Below are positions 35,430 through 45,596 of a stretch of 64,000 bases of DNA, piece by piece. The translations under genes and the position numbers were made by a program. Positions within the stretch are counted from its first letter, which is position 1; each line of letters begins with the position of its first letter. The DNA is from Brevundimonas sp. Root608 (GTDB lineage: Bacteria; Pseudomonadota; Alphaproteobacteria; Caulobacterales; Caulobacteraceae), in contig NZ_LMGT01000009.1 in assembly GCF_001427825.1 (NCBI RefSeq), forward strand, positions 88,528 to 152,527, given 5' to 3'. The notes beneath the pieces were generated by a model that was given only the letters and a program-made list of their open reading frames with translations, did no database searches and was not told where the DNA came from.

Positions 35430-35470
35430 AAGGTCTTCCGCGCGCCACAGCGCGGTTCGAAAGTTTCAGG

Positions 35471-35497
35471 GCTGCGGACTTGTCCGCAGCCTTTTTC
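35471..35497 (+). terminator. Intrinsic terminator of rpmJ
   Basis: GGCTGCGGAC (35471-35480), TT loop, GTCCGCAGCC (35483-35492), then TTTTT: a perfect 10-bp stem with a T-run. Confidence 0.93.
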
Positions 35498-35613
35498 GCG
35501 TCCGTCCCCAGGCATCGTTGAGTCGCGCGCCCGGGCGTGGTTAGCGTCCCTCATATTCTTTTCGCCCTGTCGGCCCCAGGCCTGTTTGAGGGCATTTTAT
35601 CCGGAGTTCTCCC

Positions 35614-35889
35614 TTGGCCGACGACGCTTCCTTCGATTCCTCGCCCGACGTCCTGACCTCGGCCGCCCAGGGCCGGCTGCGCACCATCATCGAGCGCATC
35701 GAGCGTCTGGAAGAGGACAAGGCCGCCGTCATGGCCGACATGAAGGAGGTCTTCCTGGAGGCCAAGGGCGAGGGCTACGACGTCAAGATCCTGCGCAAGG
35801 TCATCCGCATACGGAAGCAGGACAAGGCCAAGCGCCAGGAAGAGGACGCGATCCTGGACCTGTACCTGTCGGCGCTCGGCGAGATCTGA
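35614..35889 (+). CDS. gapR: GapR, nucleoid-associated protein (DUF2312)
   Basis: A 91-residue DUF2312 protein, nearly collinear with Caulobacter GapR. The N-terminal coiled coil contains AAQGRLRTIIERIERLEEDK and the C-terminal part VKILRKVIRIRKQDKAKRQE then LDLYLSALGEI. GapR clamps overtwisted AT-rich DNA ahead of forks and highly transcribed genes and assists topoisomerases. TTG 35614 has GGAG upstream at 35602-35605. Its location close to the TacA-like gene resembles the Caulobacter chromosome. Confidence 0.94.
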   Translation: MADDASFDSSPDVLTSAAQGRLRTIIERIERLEEDKAAVMADMKEVFLEAKGEGYDVKILRKVIRIRKQDKAKRQEEDAILDLYLSALGEI

Positions 35890-35891
35890 CC

Positions 35892-36242
35892 CTGAAGCGA
35901 ACCGGCTTCGGCGGGGGCAGGGGCGGCGCGAAGAAGCCGCCTTCCAGTCCGTTCGAGGCCGAACGCAAGGCGGCCCAGCGCGCGGCCCTCAATGCTCTCA
36001 GACGCGCCCGCCGCTCGGCAGAGAAGGCGGGCGTTTCGCTGTCCGAATGGGAGGGCGAGTTCATCGACTCGGTCAGCGAGCGGGTGAAGACCCACGGCCG
36101 CGCCTTCGGCGACCCGGAACTGGGCGCGCCGGGCCAGGCCCTGTCGGCGATGCAGGGCCGCAAGCTGAAGGAGATCGCCGCCAAGGCGAAGGGCGAGACG
36201 CCGAAGCGGCGGTGGGGGCGGAAGGCTTCCCCGGGAGACTGA
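35892..36242 (+). CDS. Conserved basic hypothetical protein after gapR (start uncertain)
   Basis: An open frame of about 116 residues reading KRTGFGGGRGGAKKPPSSPF, then ERKAAQRAALNALRRARRSA and SLSEWEGEFIDSVSERVKTH, with a basic tail. It is strongly helical and positively charged, so nucleic-acid contact is possible. No ATG, GTG or TTG exists near the point where the protein should begin; CTG 35892, two bases after the gapR stop, is the best candidate. I do not recognise the family. It ends at a palindromic repeat. Confidence 0.6.
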   Translation: MKRTGFGGGRGGAKKPPSSPFEAERKAAQRAALNALRRARRSAEKAGVSLSEWEGEFIDSVSERVKTHGRAFGDPELGAPGQALSAMQGRKLKEIAAKAKGETPKRRWGRKASPGD

Positions 36243-36254
36243 TCACCCTCCCGG

Positions 36255-36391
36255 CCGTCATCCTCGGGCTTGACCCGAGGATCGGATGTCGGCCCGCACG
36301 GCGCGGCCGGGATGGCTCGGGCCGTTGAAGACCGCCGTCCCCGGATGGGCGCCGGACGGTCCGGCCCCCGGGTCAAGCCCGAGGGTGACGG
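36255..36391. repeat. Palindromic intergenic repeat, family B
   Basis: The arms at 36255-36280 and 36366-36391 match as inverted repeats at 24 of 26 bases; the core reads CCTCGGGCTTGACCCG. It lies between convergent genes. The type (GTCATCCTCGGGCTTGACCC) is a widespread alphaproteobacterial intergenic palindrome. A short relative occurs at 59396-59416. Confidence 0.8.
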
Positions 36392-36408
36392 ACTGTGGTG
36401 GGCGCGCC

Positions 36409-39255
36409 CTAGAACAGGATCTTGCGGAAGGTCAGGCTGACGGTCCGGCCCTGGGGGTCGAGGTAGTCGGGCTGGTAGTTCAGCGGGGCGTCGCCGGCGC
36501 TGGAGGTGACCTCCAGACGGCTGTCGAAGATGTTCTGCACGCCGAGCTGGACGCGCGAACCCTTCAGCCACGGGTATTTGGCCACCCAGGCGGCCTGGCC
36601 GCCGAGGTCGACGAAGACGTTGAGATTGATCGTGGCCAGGTCCGAGAAGGCCAGGTCGGGGCCGGTTCCGCCGTCGACGCGGGTGCCCTCGCGCCAGTTG
36701 GCGTTGAGGAAGGCGCCCATGCCGCTCTTGAAGACGCCGGCCTGGCCCTGGATCTCGTTGCGGGGCGTGCCGCCGCGGCTGCCGGTGGCGGAGCCGTCCA
36801 GCAGGTCGAGCACGGGCACGCCGTCGGCGATGACGATCTCATCCTGCAGACGGACCGTGTGATAGACCGAGAGGTTGAAGCGGCCCTGGCCGGGCTGCAT
36901 GCCGCCGCCGCGACCCCCGCCGCCGCCCATGCGCATCTGGGGCCCGCCGCCGCCGGGGCCGCCGCGGGGACCGTCGCCGCGGGGGCCGTCGCCGCCCTGA
37001 CGGATGATCATGGGCGCGCCGAGGCCGGGCGCGGGGCGCGCGCCGCCGGGCATGCCGGGCAGGGGCGTGGCGGCGGGACCGGGCTGGCCGAAGGCGCGGG
37101 AGTAGTTGAAACCGGTGCGGATGTCCTGACGCTCGAAGCGGTCGAAATTCAGCGGCCGGGCGTCGAAGGAGACCAGATTGCCGGCCGGGTCGCGGTTGAA
37201 GCGGTCAGGCAGGGCGGCCTCGAGCTCGGGGGTCAGGGTCGGGAAGGCGGCGATGGCGTCTTCCGTCAGGCTGTAGGTCCAGGTCGACTGGATGCGGAAG
37301 TCGGTTTCGGACCAGGGCTTGAGCGTGGCGCCCAGCTTCCAGACCTTGCGGTTGTCGGAGTTCAGGTCGGGATTGCCGCCGTCGATGCGGGTGACCAGAA
37401 CGGTCTCGCCGGCGGGGCCGGCGGCGAAGTCGAACACCGGCGCGTTCGGGGTCGAGATGGTCGGATCGTTCAACTGCGAGATGGTGGGCGCGCCGTGCTC
37501 GTCGGTGTAGCTGACCAGCAGGGACAGGGGCTCGATCGGCGACCAGTTGACGCCGAAGCCGAGGGTGGACAGGCCGCCGAAGTCCGACAGCTCCTCATAG
37601 CCGACGTTGAAATTGGCCGACAGGTCGCCCAGCGCCGGGAAGACGCCGGTGCGGCGGCTGGCGATGGGAATGCCGAAGCTGGCCTGGCCGTTGAAGCGAT
37701 CGCGCGACTGCGAGCGCTCGGTGGTCAGGCCCGAGCGGACGCTGGTCGAGTCCAGCGAGCGGGTGTCGGCGCCGAAGGTGAAGGTCGAGGATATGCCGCC
37801 GGCCGGCAGGTCGAAGACGTCGCCGTTCAGCACCGCCTCGGCGCTGAGCACCTGGGACACGGAGTTGGCGGTGTCGTCGGGCAGGCGGGTGAAGTCGGCG
37901 GGGGTCAGGGGGCCGAACGGATTGGCGGCCCCGTCGTTGGCGGTCAGGCGGGTCTGGAAGGGCGTGGTCCCGAAGCCGCGGCCGGTCAGGGTGTCCGTCT
38001 CGACGCGGTCGTAGGAGCCGGTCAGGGTCCAGCGCCAGTCGTCTCCGATATAGCCGTCGAGAATGCCGGCGATCCGCCCGGTGAGGGTGTCGGTCTCGCG
38101 GCCGAGGGCGTCGGCGTCGTCGAGGTAGCGGTAGACCAGCACGTCGCTGGCGAAGGGCGAGAAGGGATTGCCGTCCGGCAGGGTCAGGACCACGCCGGGC
38201 AGGCCGTTGAAGCTGCGGCTGGAGACGTTCTGCAGATTGCCGCTGATCGTTCCCTGGGTCGTGCCGTTGATGTCGCGCTTGACCGTGCCGCGCACGGTGG
38301 CGCGCTCGCTGGCGGACAGCAGGGTGCGGTACGCGCCGAGGTCGCCGGTGCGCGGGTCGCCGGCCGCCTGGGCGAAATTGGCCAGACTGGGCGCGCCGCT
38401 TCCGGGGACCGGATTGACCAGGACGGGCCGCCCGACCAGGACCGACAGGGCGGGGTCGATCTGGGGGTCGCAGGGGGCGCCCGAGGCGGGGCTGCAGGGA
38501 ACGCCCGAGCCGCGGTACGGAAGGCCCGAGATATTGCCGATCAGGTCGAACGGAGTCGCGCCGGGATCGCGGACGATGTCGCGCTCGGATTCATACAGCG
38601 GGGTCGAGCGTTCGTATTCGGCGTCCATCGACCAGCGGGTGGCCCCGGCGATGCGCAGGACGTTGCCCTCGATCTCGGCCACGGTGCGGCCGCCCTGGGT
38701 CGGGGCGCGGCCGGTCAGTTCGCCCGAGACCGAGCGGAAATTGGCCTTGAGAACGAAGTTCACGACCCGCTGGTCGGCGCGGTAGCCGTACTCCAGCGCG
38801 ACTTCCTCGGGCAGGATTTCGGTGCGCTCGATGGCTTCGGTCGGAATGCCCTGGATCTCCTGGAAGCCGGAGATGCGGCGGCCGTTGACCAGCAGCACGG
38901 GCTGGCCGTCGGCGCGGCCGCGCGAGCTGCGGGTCAGGGGCTCCAGATAGGTCAGGAGTTCGGCGATGTTCGAGGCGCCGTAGGCCTGGATCTGCTCGGG
39001 GGTCAGGGTGACGTCGGGCGGGATGTCGGAATTGACGCTGCCGCGAGGGCGCGCCGCCGTGGTCACCACCGTGCCGAGGTCATAGGCGTCGGGGTCCGCA
39101 GCGGCGGGCCGGGCCGCGGCCGGCGGCGTCGCCGCGGGCGTCTGCGGGGCTTGCTGCGGGGGCGCGGCCTGGATCGCCCCGGCCATGAGTCCGGACAGGG
39201 CGGTGGTGACGAGGAGCATGCGAAAGGCCTTCGGGGGAGGACGACGAAGCTGCAA
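36409..39255 (-). CDS. TonB-dependent outer-membrane receptor
   Basis: A 948-residue TonB-dependent receptor. Signal peptide (MLLVTTALSGLMAGAIQAA core), Pro/Ala linker, TonB-box region DLGTVVTTAARPRG, plug domain (about 75-190, with EQIQAYGASNIAELLTYL and VLLVNGRRISGFQEI), then a beta barrel ending SLTFRKILF with terminal Phe. A Gly/Arg-rich stretch (about 745-795) interrupts the barrel, probably in an external loop. The TTG at 39255 keeps the basic N-terminus; ATG 39219 is the alternative. The ligand is not evident and no siderophore or sugar genes lie nearby. The 166 bases upstream to the tacA-like stop hold nothing recognisable. Confidence 0.9.
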   Translation of the reverse strand: MQLRRPPPKAFRMLLVTTALSGLMAGAIQAAPPQQAPQTPAATPPAAARPAAADPDAYDLGTVVTTAARPRGSVNSDIPPDVTLTPEQIQAYGASNIAELLTYLEPLTRSSRGRADGQPVLLVNGRRISGFQEIQGIPTEAIERTEILPEEVALEYGYRADQRVVNFVLKANFRSVSGELTGRAPTQGGRTVAEIEGNVLRIAGATRWSMDAEYERSTPLYESERDIVRDPGATPFDLIGNISGLPYRGSGVPCSPASGAPCDPQIDPALSVLVGRPVLVNPVPGSGAPSLANFAQAAGDPRTGDLGAYRTLLSASERATVRGTVKRDINGTTQGTISGNLQNVSSRSFNGLPGVVLTLPDGNPFSPFASDVLVYRYLDDADALGRETDTLTGRIAGILDGYIGDDWRWTLTGSYDRVETDTLTGRGFGTTPFQTRLTANDGAANPFGPLTPADFTRLPDDTANSVSQVLSAEAVLNGDVFDLPAGGISSTFTFGADTRSLDSTSVRSGLTTERSQSRDRFNGQASFGIPIASRRTGVFPALGDLSANFNVGYEELSDFGGLSTLGFGVNWSPIEPLSLLVSYTDEHGAPTISQLNDPTISTPNAPVFDFAAGPAGETVLVTRIDGGNPDLNSDNRKVWKLGATLKPWSETDFRIQSTWTYSLTEDAIAAFPTLTPELEAALPDRFNRDPAGNLVSFDARPLNFDRFERQDIRTGFNYSRAFGQPGPAATPLPGMPGGARPAPGLGAPMIIRQGGDGPRGDGPRGGPGGGGPQMRMGGGGGRGGGMQPGQGRFNLSVYHTVRLQDEIVIADGVPVLDLLDGSATGSRGGTPRNEIQGQAGVFKSGMGAFLNANWREGTRVDGGTGPDLAFSDLATINLNVFVDLGGQAAWVAKYPWLKGSRVQLGVQNIFDSRLEVTSSAGDAPLNYQPDYLDPQGRTVSLTFRKILF

Positions 39256-39421
39256 CGTGGCCCGGTTCTGTTTCCGTCGCGTTGCAGTGGGGAAACCGGG
39301 GGTTGCGGTCAGGCGCAGAGCACTCGTCTTCGGGGTTCCGGCGACCGCTGGCCAATGAACTTTTGGTCAGACTTCGGGCTTTGCCAAGACGGCGCCGAAT
39401 TGCGGCCCCCCCTGGCCGGGC

Positions 39422-40879
<1,458 letters not shown>

Positions 40880-41014
40880 GGAGCGGCGCCCTTCATCATC
40901 ACGTTGCGGCCGGTCCTCGTTGAAGCGGGACTGGCTCATTCCGGGACGTTTTTACGCCCCACAAGGTGAAGATCGGGTTGTGGGGGGTGGTGAGCGGTGG
41001 GTTAACGGGAGCGA

Positions 41015-41082
41015 GGGACCAGGGACCAGGGACCAGGGATCCCTCGCCTTCGCCCCCTAATCCCTAGTCCCTAATCCCTACC
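41015..41082. repeat. Heptamer repeat tract (GGGACCA / TCCCTAA type)
   Basis: Three perfect GGGACCA units (41015-41035) run into GGGATCCCT. After 13 bases come CCCTAATCCCTAGTCCCTAA and one more TCCCTA unit (41055-41080). The two halves are inverted relatives. The stop codon of the hydroxylase gene (41078-41080) lies in the last unit. Confidence 0.85.
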
Positions 41083-42244
41083 GCTCCGCCGTGAAGCTCC
41101 GTCGGGCCTGCATCATGGCCGTGATCAGGGTCTTTTCGCCGTCGGTCAGCCACGGGTTCCAGATGTCGAAGATCAGGATCACCCGCATCTGGTCGGCGTC
41201 GTTCCAGGCCTCGTGCTCGATGGTGTCGTCGAACACCCAGGCCTGACCCATCTTCCAGTCGCGAACGGTGTTGCCGACGCGGAAGCGGGCCGGGCCGGGC
41301 AGGATCAGCGGCAGGTGGGTCAGCAGGCGGACGTTGGACGAACCGGTGTGGGCCGGGATGTGGGTGTGGGGCTGGAGCGCCGAGAAGACGGCGGTCGGGG
41401 CGAACCCCTCCTGACGGCACATCGGCAGCGACTCAAGCAGGGCGGCTGTCTGCGGACAACGTTCGCAGACCGCGTCCTGCCGTTCGCCGTCCCGCCACAG
41501 CCAGAGCGAGCTCCATTTGCGGGAGTGGTTCAGCTCGCCCCACTGATTGACCGGGGCGCCCTTCGGATAGGCGATATAGGGGGCGAACTCGTCGAAGGAC
41601 GAGGCCAGCAGGGCCTCGAGCTCGCCCTGGATGAGCGGGGTGGCGGCTTCCAGCGTCTCGAGCCACGGGAACAGGGCGCGGTCGTAGAAGGGAATGGCCG
41701 GGAGGCGGGGATAGTCGAGCAGCAGGGGTTCCTGCTTCGGCGCGGTCTTCAGCCCCGCGTAGATGTCCAGCCCCTCGTCGAACCGGTCGAGGGCGGCGGG
41801 CTCGACCGTGGCGCGCAGGGCGGCGACCTCGGCCTTCATATGGTCGCGCAGGGCCTCGGCGTGGCGGCGCACGACACTGTCGGCGTGCTCCATCTGGGCG
41901 GCCAGCGGCGGCGGGCAGTGGTCGCGGGGCGGGGCGATCTTCAACGCATTCCGATAGACGTCGACGGCGGCGTGGCCCTTGCCGATCTTTTCCAGCATCG
42001 CCGCCTTGGCCAGCAGCGCCGAGAAATCATAGGGCTGCATGGCCAGGGCGTCGTCGAGCACCATCAGGGCGCCATGGAAGTCACCGATGAGCCGCAGCGC
42101 CACGGCCCGGTTCAGGGCGCCATTGTGGGTCGGACCGATCCGGTCGGCCTGGTCCAGAAGGCCGAGGGCGGACTGCGGATCACGACGCGCCAAGGCCTCG
42201 GCGGCGCGGCGCAGCAGTTCAGCCTGTGGTCCGTCCTGATTCAC
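41078..42244 (-). CDS. TPR-linked aspartyl/asparaginyl beta-hydroxylase-like protein
   Basis: A 388-residue protein. The N-terminal 130 residues are TPR-like helices (LLRRAAEALARRDPQSALGL, GALNRAVALRLIGDFHGAL). The C-terminal half is an Asp/Asn hydroxylase domain (Fe(II)/2-oxoglutarate jelly roll): LQPHTHIPAHTGSSNVRLLT and VFDDTIEHEAWND provide the candidate iron-binding histidines, with R in DWKMG-adjacent RFRVGNTVRD for 2-oxoglutarate. Targets are unknown in bacteria. GTG 42244 has GGGGGA seven bases upstream, inside an inverted repeat. The stop lies within a heptamer repeat. Confidence 0.86.
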   Translation of the reverse strand: MNQDGPQAELLRRAAEALARRDPQSALGLLDQADRIGPTHNGALNRAVALRLIGDFHGALMVLDDALAMQPYDFSALLAKAAMLEKIGKGHAAVDVYRNALKIAPPRDHCPPPLAAQMEHADSVVRRHAEALRDHMKAEVAALRATVEPAALDRFDEGLDIYAGLKTAPKQEPLLLDYPRLPAIPFYDRALFPWLETLEAATPLIQGELEALLASSFDEFAPYIAYPKGAPVNQWGELNHSRKWSSLWLWRDGERQDAVCERCPQTAALLESLPMCRQEGFAPTAVFSALQPHTHIPAHTGSSNVRLLTHLPLILPGPARFRVGNTVRDWKMGQAWVFDDTIEHEAWNDADQMRVILIFDIWNPWLTDGEKTLITAMMQARRSFTAER

Positions 42245-42251
42245 GCGGGGT

Positions 42252-42299
42252 CCCCCGATCCCGATTTCATGAACTGACTGTAATGAACCGGATCGGGGG
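42252..42299 (-). promoter_or_regulatory. Inverted repeat over the hydroxylase ribosome-binding site
   Basis: CCCCCGATCC (42252-42261) and GGATCGGGGG (42290-42299) are perfect 10-base inverted repeats with a 28-base loop. In the leftward mRNA the arm at 42252-42261 contains the GGGGGA Shine-Dalgarno before GTG 42244. A minus-strand mini-frame (ATG 42266-42268) also lies in the loop. Confidence 0.5.
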
Positions 42300-42345
42300 C
42301 GGGTCAAGGGCCCCACTGCATTCGGCGCGATCGGGCGGGCCGGGG

Positions 42346-44208
42346 CTAGCCGACCGAAGCCGCCGCCGGCCCGCGGGCGCCGAAACGGTCAAGCCAGTCG
42401 GAGACGGGCGCGCGGCCGCACTTCGCCGGGTCAGGCGTGAACCGGGCGCGCGAGTCGATCCCGAGGACGAGATCGGGCCAGGCGGACGCCACGGGTGCGG
42501 ACCGCCCCGCGCGGAACGCCTCGCGCAGGTCGGCGGACTCCCGTCCCTGGCAGACGGCCGGATCGAAGGAGCCGACGACGGCCCACCGGTTCGGGTCGAT
42601 GCGGGCGAAGACCTGGACGCCATGGGCCCGGGCCAGCAGGACCTCGGGCGTTCCGTCGCCGTTGACGTCCCGAAGCGCGGCGACGCAGTCGCCCGCGGCG
42701 TCGCAGCCGCGCAGCGCCCTGCCCTCCACGGAGGTCAGGAAATCGGCCGGCAAGGCCGAACCCGCCGGCGACATCTCGATGACCTGGGGATGGCGCGGGC
42801 CCAGCGCCGGGTCGTGTCGGTCGGTCGCCGACCGGGCTGCACGGGTGCGGGCGGCGATGTCCGCGTTTCCGGAACGGGCGAGCCGGGCCAGCGCCGCCTG
42901 TCCGGCCTTGCCGCTCTCGAAACGGAGGAAATGGTAGTCGAACCGGTCCGGCGTCACCGCGCCGCGCTGCAGCCGGGCGACCTGATCCGTCACGGAGAGC
43001 CGGGCGGGGTCCAGCAGCGGACTGAACAGGGCCAGGATCAGGGCGAGGGCGAGGACCCCGGTCCAGATGGTGGCGCGCTCCAGAGGCCGCATCCACTCGC
43101 CCTTGCGCCAGAACGGGCTGAGCGCGGCCCAGCCGTAGCCGACCGCGAAGGCGGCGCCGACGACGGCGCAGGCCGCGGCGATGATTCTGTCGGGCGTCAG
43201 GCCGTACTGGCCGACGCGCAGGGCCAGACCCCAGAAGGCGATGACGACCAGGGGCGCGATCAGGACGGCGGCGACCCGCACGGCGACCCGCAGCACCGCC
43301 GGCGGCCGGTTGTCCGGGCGGCCGTCCTGGTAGGCGGCGTTGATCAGGATGACGAGGGCGGCGGCGGCGGCCAGGACCAGGGCGGTGGCGTTTCCGGTCT
43401 CCCAGAGACCCTGCAGACCGGTGAAGGGCAGGGCGGCGACGAAGCCGGCGACGATCACCGTCATCACCAGCAACAGCCAGGACAGCAGCATCAGGGCCAC
43501 GGTGCGGACTCCCCGGATCAGCCCGTCGCGCACGTCGGTCAGATGCACGGCGACGGCGAAGACCAGGAAGGTGACGGGGATGTAGAACCAGTCCTTGCCG
43601 AGCAGGTCCTCGAGGAAGTCGAGGCCGATGATGCGGAACAGGGCCGCGCCGAGATGCAGCAGGGCCCAGAAGGCGGCGGTGAAGCCGATCGACAGGGCCA
43701 GCTGGACCAGCGACTTGGTGGCGGTGTCGAAATAGGCCGGGTAGCTGGCGATGCGGCGGCGCTCCATGTCCGCCGGGGCCACCAGATGGTGGGCGATGAA
43801 CAGGCCGGCGGCGGCGAACAGGATCACCGGGGGCGACAGGAAGGGCGGGCCCTGCAGGGTGTCGGCGCTCTGGCGGGCGATGTCGTGAAGGCCGAGCAGG
43901 GCCAGGGAGGCGGCGGCGACGCCGGCCCAGATGGCCAAGGTCGTCAGCCGCAGACGGCTGACGCCGGCCAGCAGCATGACCGGCAGAAAGCCCAGGACCA
44001 GCAGCAGGGGGCCGAACAGCAGGGGCTGGGTCGCGGGCCAGGTCGCCACGCCGTCCGAGGCGCGGTGCAACCAGAACAGACCCAGGCCCTGCAGCATGCC
44101 GATGGCCAGGCGCGCCGGCGCGAGCCAGGGCGCGGCGTCTCGGCCGAGACTGTCGCGGCCCATCGCCTCCAGCGGAACGGAGGGCGCGTCGTCGTTCGGC
44201 TGTGTCAT
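42346..44208 (-). CDS. DUF4153-type multi-pass membrane protein
   Basis: A 620-residue inner-membrane protein. About ten membrane helices occupy residues 30-430 (for example LLFGPLLLVLGFLPVMLL and FYIPVTFLVFAVAVHL). LGLDFLEDLLGKDWFYIPVT-like spacing (GLDFLEDLLGKDWF) is the DUF4153 hallmark. The last 180 residues form a soluble domain with an FG-GAP-like DVNGDGTPEVLLARA calcium-binding pattern and two cysteine pairs. ATG 44208 is used. Function unknown. It is divergent from the rplJ leader, with no gene between. Confidence 0.84.
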   Translation of the reverse strand: MTQPNDDAPSVPLEAMGRDSLGRDAAPWLAPARLAIGMLQGLGLFWLHRASDGVATWPATQPLLFGPLLLVLGFLPVMLLAGVSRLRLTTLAIWAGVAAASLALLGLHDIARQSADTLQGPPFLSPPVILFAAAGLFIAHHLVAPADMERRRIASYPAYFDTATKSLVQLALSIGFTAAFWALLHLGAALFRIIGLDFLEDLLGKDWFYIPVTFLVFAVAVHLTDVRDGLIRGVRTVALMLLSWLLLVMTVIVAGFVAALPFTGLQGLWETGNATALVLAAAAALVILINAAYQDGRPDNRPPAVLRVAVRVAAVLIAPLVVIAFWGLALRVGQYGLTPDRIIAAACAVVGAAFAVGYGWAALSPFWRKGEWMRPLERATIWTGVLALALILALFSPLLDPARLSVTDQVARLQRGAVTPDRFDYHFLRFESGKAGQAALARLARSGNADIAARTRAARSATDRHDPALGPRHPQVIEMSPAGSALPADFLTSVEGRALRGCDAAGDCVAALRDVNGDGTPEVLLARAHGVQVFARIDPNRWAVVGSFDPAVCQGRESADLREAFRAGRSAPVASAWPDLVLGIDSRARFTPDPAKCGRAPVSDWLDRFGARGPAAASVG

Positions 44209-44270
44209 GGTCCTGCCCCGGGTTTCGCGGCATCTGACGCCCATCGGCGACGCTTGGGAAGAGCCGGCGC

Positions 44271-44298
44271 TTGAGTTCTGCGCCGGCCCGTGTATAGA
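44271..44298 (+). promoter_or_regulatory. Promoter of the rplJ-rplL operon
   Basis: TTGAGT (44271-44276) and TATAGA (44293-44298) with 16 bases between. It sits about 275 bases before rplJ, leaving a long leader. Confidence 0.65.
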
Positions 44299-44573
44299 GC
44301 GCGCCTTCTCCGTCGCAGCTTCGGCCGCGGCGGTCCTGTCCGAGAACTTCGGGGCGTGGGGGTCACCCAGGCCATAAATGTCAGAGAGCCCTCTGACGCC
44401 GTGGGGAGATGGGGATGCAGACGGCCATCGTCGACCCGGTATCCGGGCCGCACGAGGTTCGAGCCTCCTTCGGACATTACGACCGGCCTGAACGCTTCGC
44501 AGCGATGCGGCGCGCTTTGGCCAATCCGTCGTCGGGAATAAGCCCGGCGGCGAATACCAGACTGGAGACCGCA
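44299..44573 (+). other. Long 5' leader of rplJ, probable L10-leader region
   Basis: About 270 bases without a gene between the promoter and rplJ. It contains GC-rich helices such as GACCCGGTATCCGGG near 44435. In many bacteria the L10-L7/L12 complex binds such a leader and represses its own translation; that role is assigned by position, not by a recognised core motif. Confidence 0.45.
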
Positions 44574-45089
44574 ATGGACCGCGCTCAAAAAGCCGAGTCG
44601 ATCGAGACGCTCAAGGGCGTCTTCGCCGACGCGGGCGCCGTGGTCGTGACCCACAACCTGGGTCTGACCGTTGCGGACATGGAAGACCTGCGTGGACGCC
44701 TCCGCAAGGAAGGCGGCACGTTCAAGGTGGTCAAGAACCGCCTGGCGCTCAAGGCGCTGGATGCCGCCGAAGGCAGCGACTACCACGGCCTGTTCAAGGG
44801 TCCCGTGGGCATCGCCTATGCCGACGATGCGGTGACGGCCGCCAAGATCACCGCTGAATACGCCAAGGCCAATGACAAGTTCATCGTCCTGGGCGGCTTC
44901 ATGGGTGAGAAGGTTCTGGACGCGAAGGGCGTGGAGGTTCTCTCCAAACTGCCGTCGCTGGACCAGATCCGCGCTTCGCTGCTCGGCCTGCTCAACGCCC
45001 CCGCGACCAAGATCGCCGGCGTCGTGCAAGCCCCGGCTTCCCAACTGGCCCGCGTGTTCAGCGCGTACGCCTCGAAGGACGCCGCGTAA
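44574..45089 (+). CDS. rplJ: 50S ribosomal protein L10
   Basis: A 171-residue L10 that anchors L7/L12 dimers to the ribosome. AVVVTHNLGLTVADMEDLRG, FKVVKNRLALKAL and GFMGEKVLDAKGVEVLSKLP are typical. The C-terminal helix (APASQLARVFSAYASK) is the L12-binding part. ATG 44574 has GGAG at 44564-44567. First gene of the rplJL pair. Confidence 0.98.
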   Translation: MDRAQKAESIETLKGVFADAGAVVVTHNLGLTVADMEDLRGRLRKEGGTFKVVKNRLALKALDAAEGSDYHGLFKGPVGIAYADDAVTAAKITAEYAKANDKFIVLGGFMGEKVLDAKGVEVLSKLPSLDQIRASLLGLLNAPATKIAGVVQAPASQLARVFSAYASKDAA

Positions 45090-45155
45090 GCGGAACCGCC
45101 TCTTTCATCTCTGCAAAACTCTCTCTGACACCCACTCCTCCGAAGGAAAACTCAC

Positions 45156-45539
45156 ATGGCCGATCTCGCCAAAATCGTTGAAGACCTGTCGAAACTGACC
45201 GTTCTGGAAGCCGCCGAACTGTCCAAGCTGCTGGAAGAAAAGTGGGGCGTCAGCGCCGCTGCTCCGGTGGCCATGGCCATGCCCGCCGGTGGCGGCGCCG
45301 CCCCCGCCGAAGCTGCTGAAGAGCAGACCGAGTTCACCGTCGTCCTGCTGGACGGCGGCGACAAGAAGATCAACGTGATCAAGGAAGTCCGCGGCGTGCG
45401 TTCGGACCTGGGTCTGAAGGAAGCCAAGGACCTGGTCGAAGGCGCTCCGCAGAACGTCGTCGAGAACGTCTCCAAGCAGGCCGCCGACGAAGTCGCCAAG
45501 AAGCTGACGGAAGCCGGCGCCAAGGTGCAGGTCAAGTAA
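45156..45539 (+). CDS. rplL: 50S ribosomal protein L7/L12
   Basis: A 127-residue stalk protein with an N-terminal dimerisation helix ([20 protein letters not shown]), an Ala/Pro/Gly hinge (about 37-55) and the globular C-terminal domain that recruits translation GTPases ([20 protein letters not shown], then [14 protein letters not shown]). It follows rplJ by 66 bases and is followed by a strong terminator, so rpoB is not transcribed with it. Confidence 0.98.
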   Translation: MADLAKIVEDLSKLTVLEAAELSKLLEEKWGVSAAAPVAMAMPAGGGAAPAEAAEEQTEFTVVLLDGGDKKINVIKEVRGVRSDLGLKEAKDLVEGAPQNVVENVSKQAADEVAKKLTEAGAKVQVK

Positions 45540-45596
45540 GCAGTCTTTTTGCCCTAACGCGCTTCGCGCTGCTTGAGGGCGATCTGATGAAATAGA

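Noticed and set aside
41002..41005. CtrA half-site (TTAA) upstream of the TacA-like gene
   Set aside because: The second half-site at N7 spacing does not match.
41015..41082. CRISPR-like array
   Set aside because: Units are only seven bases with no unique spacers.
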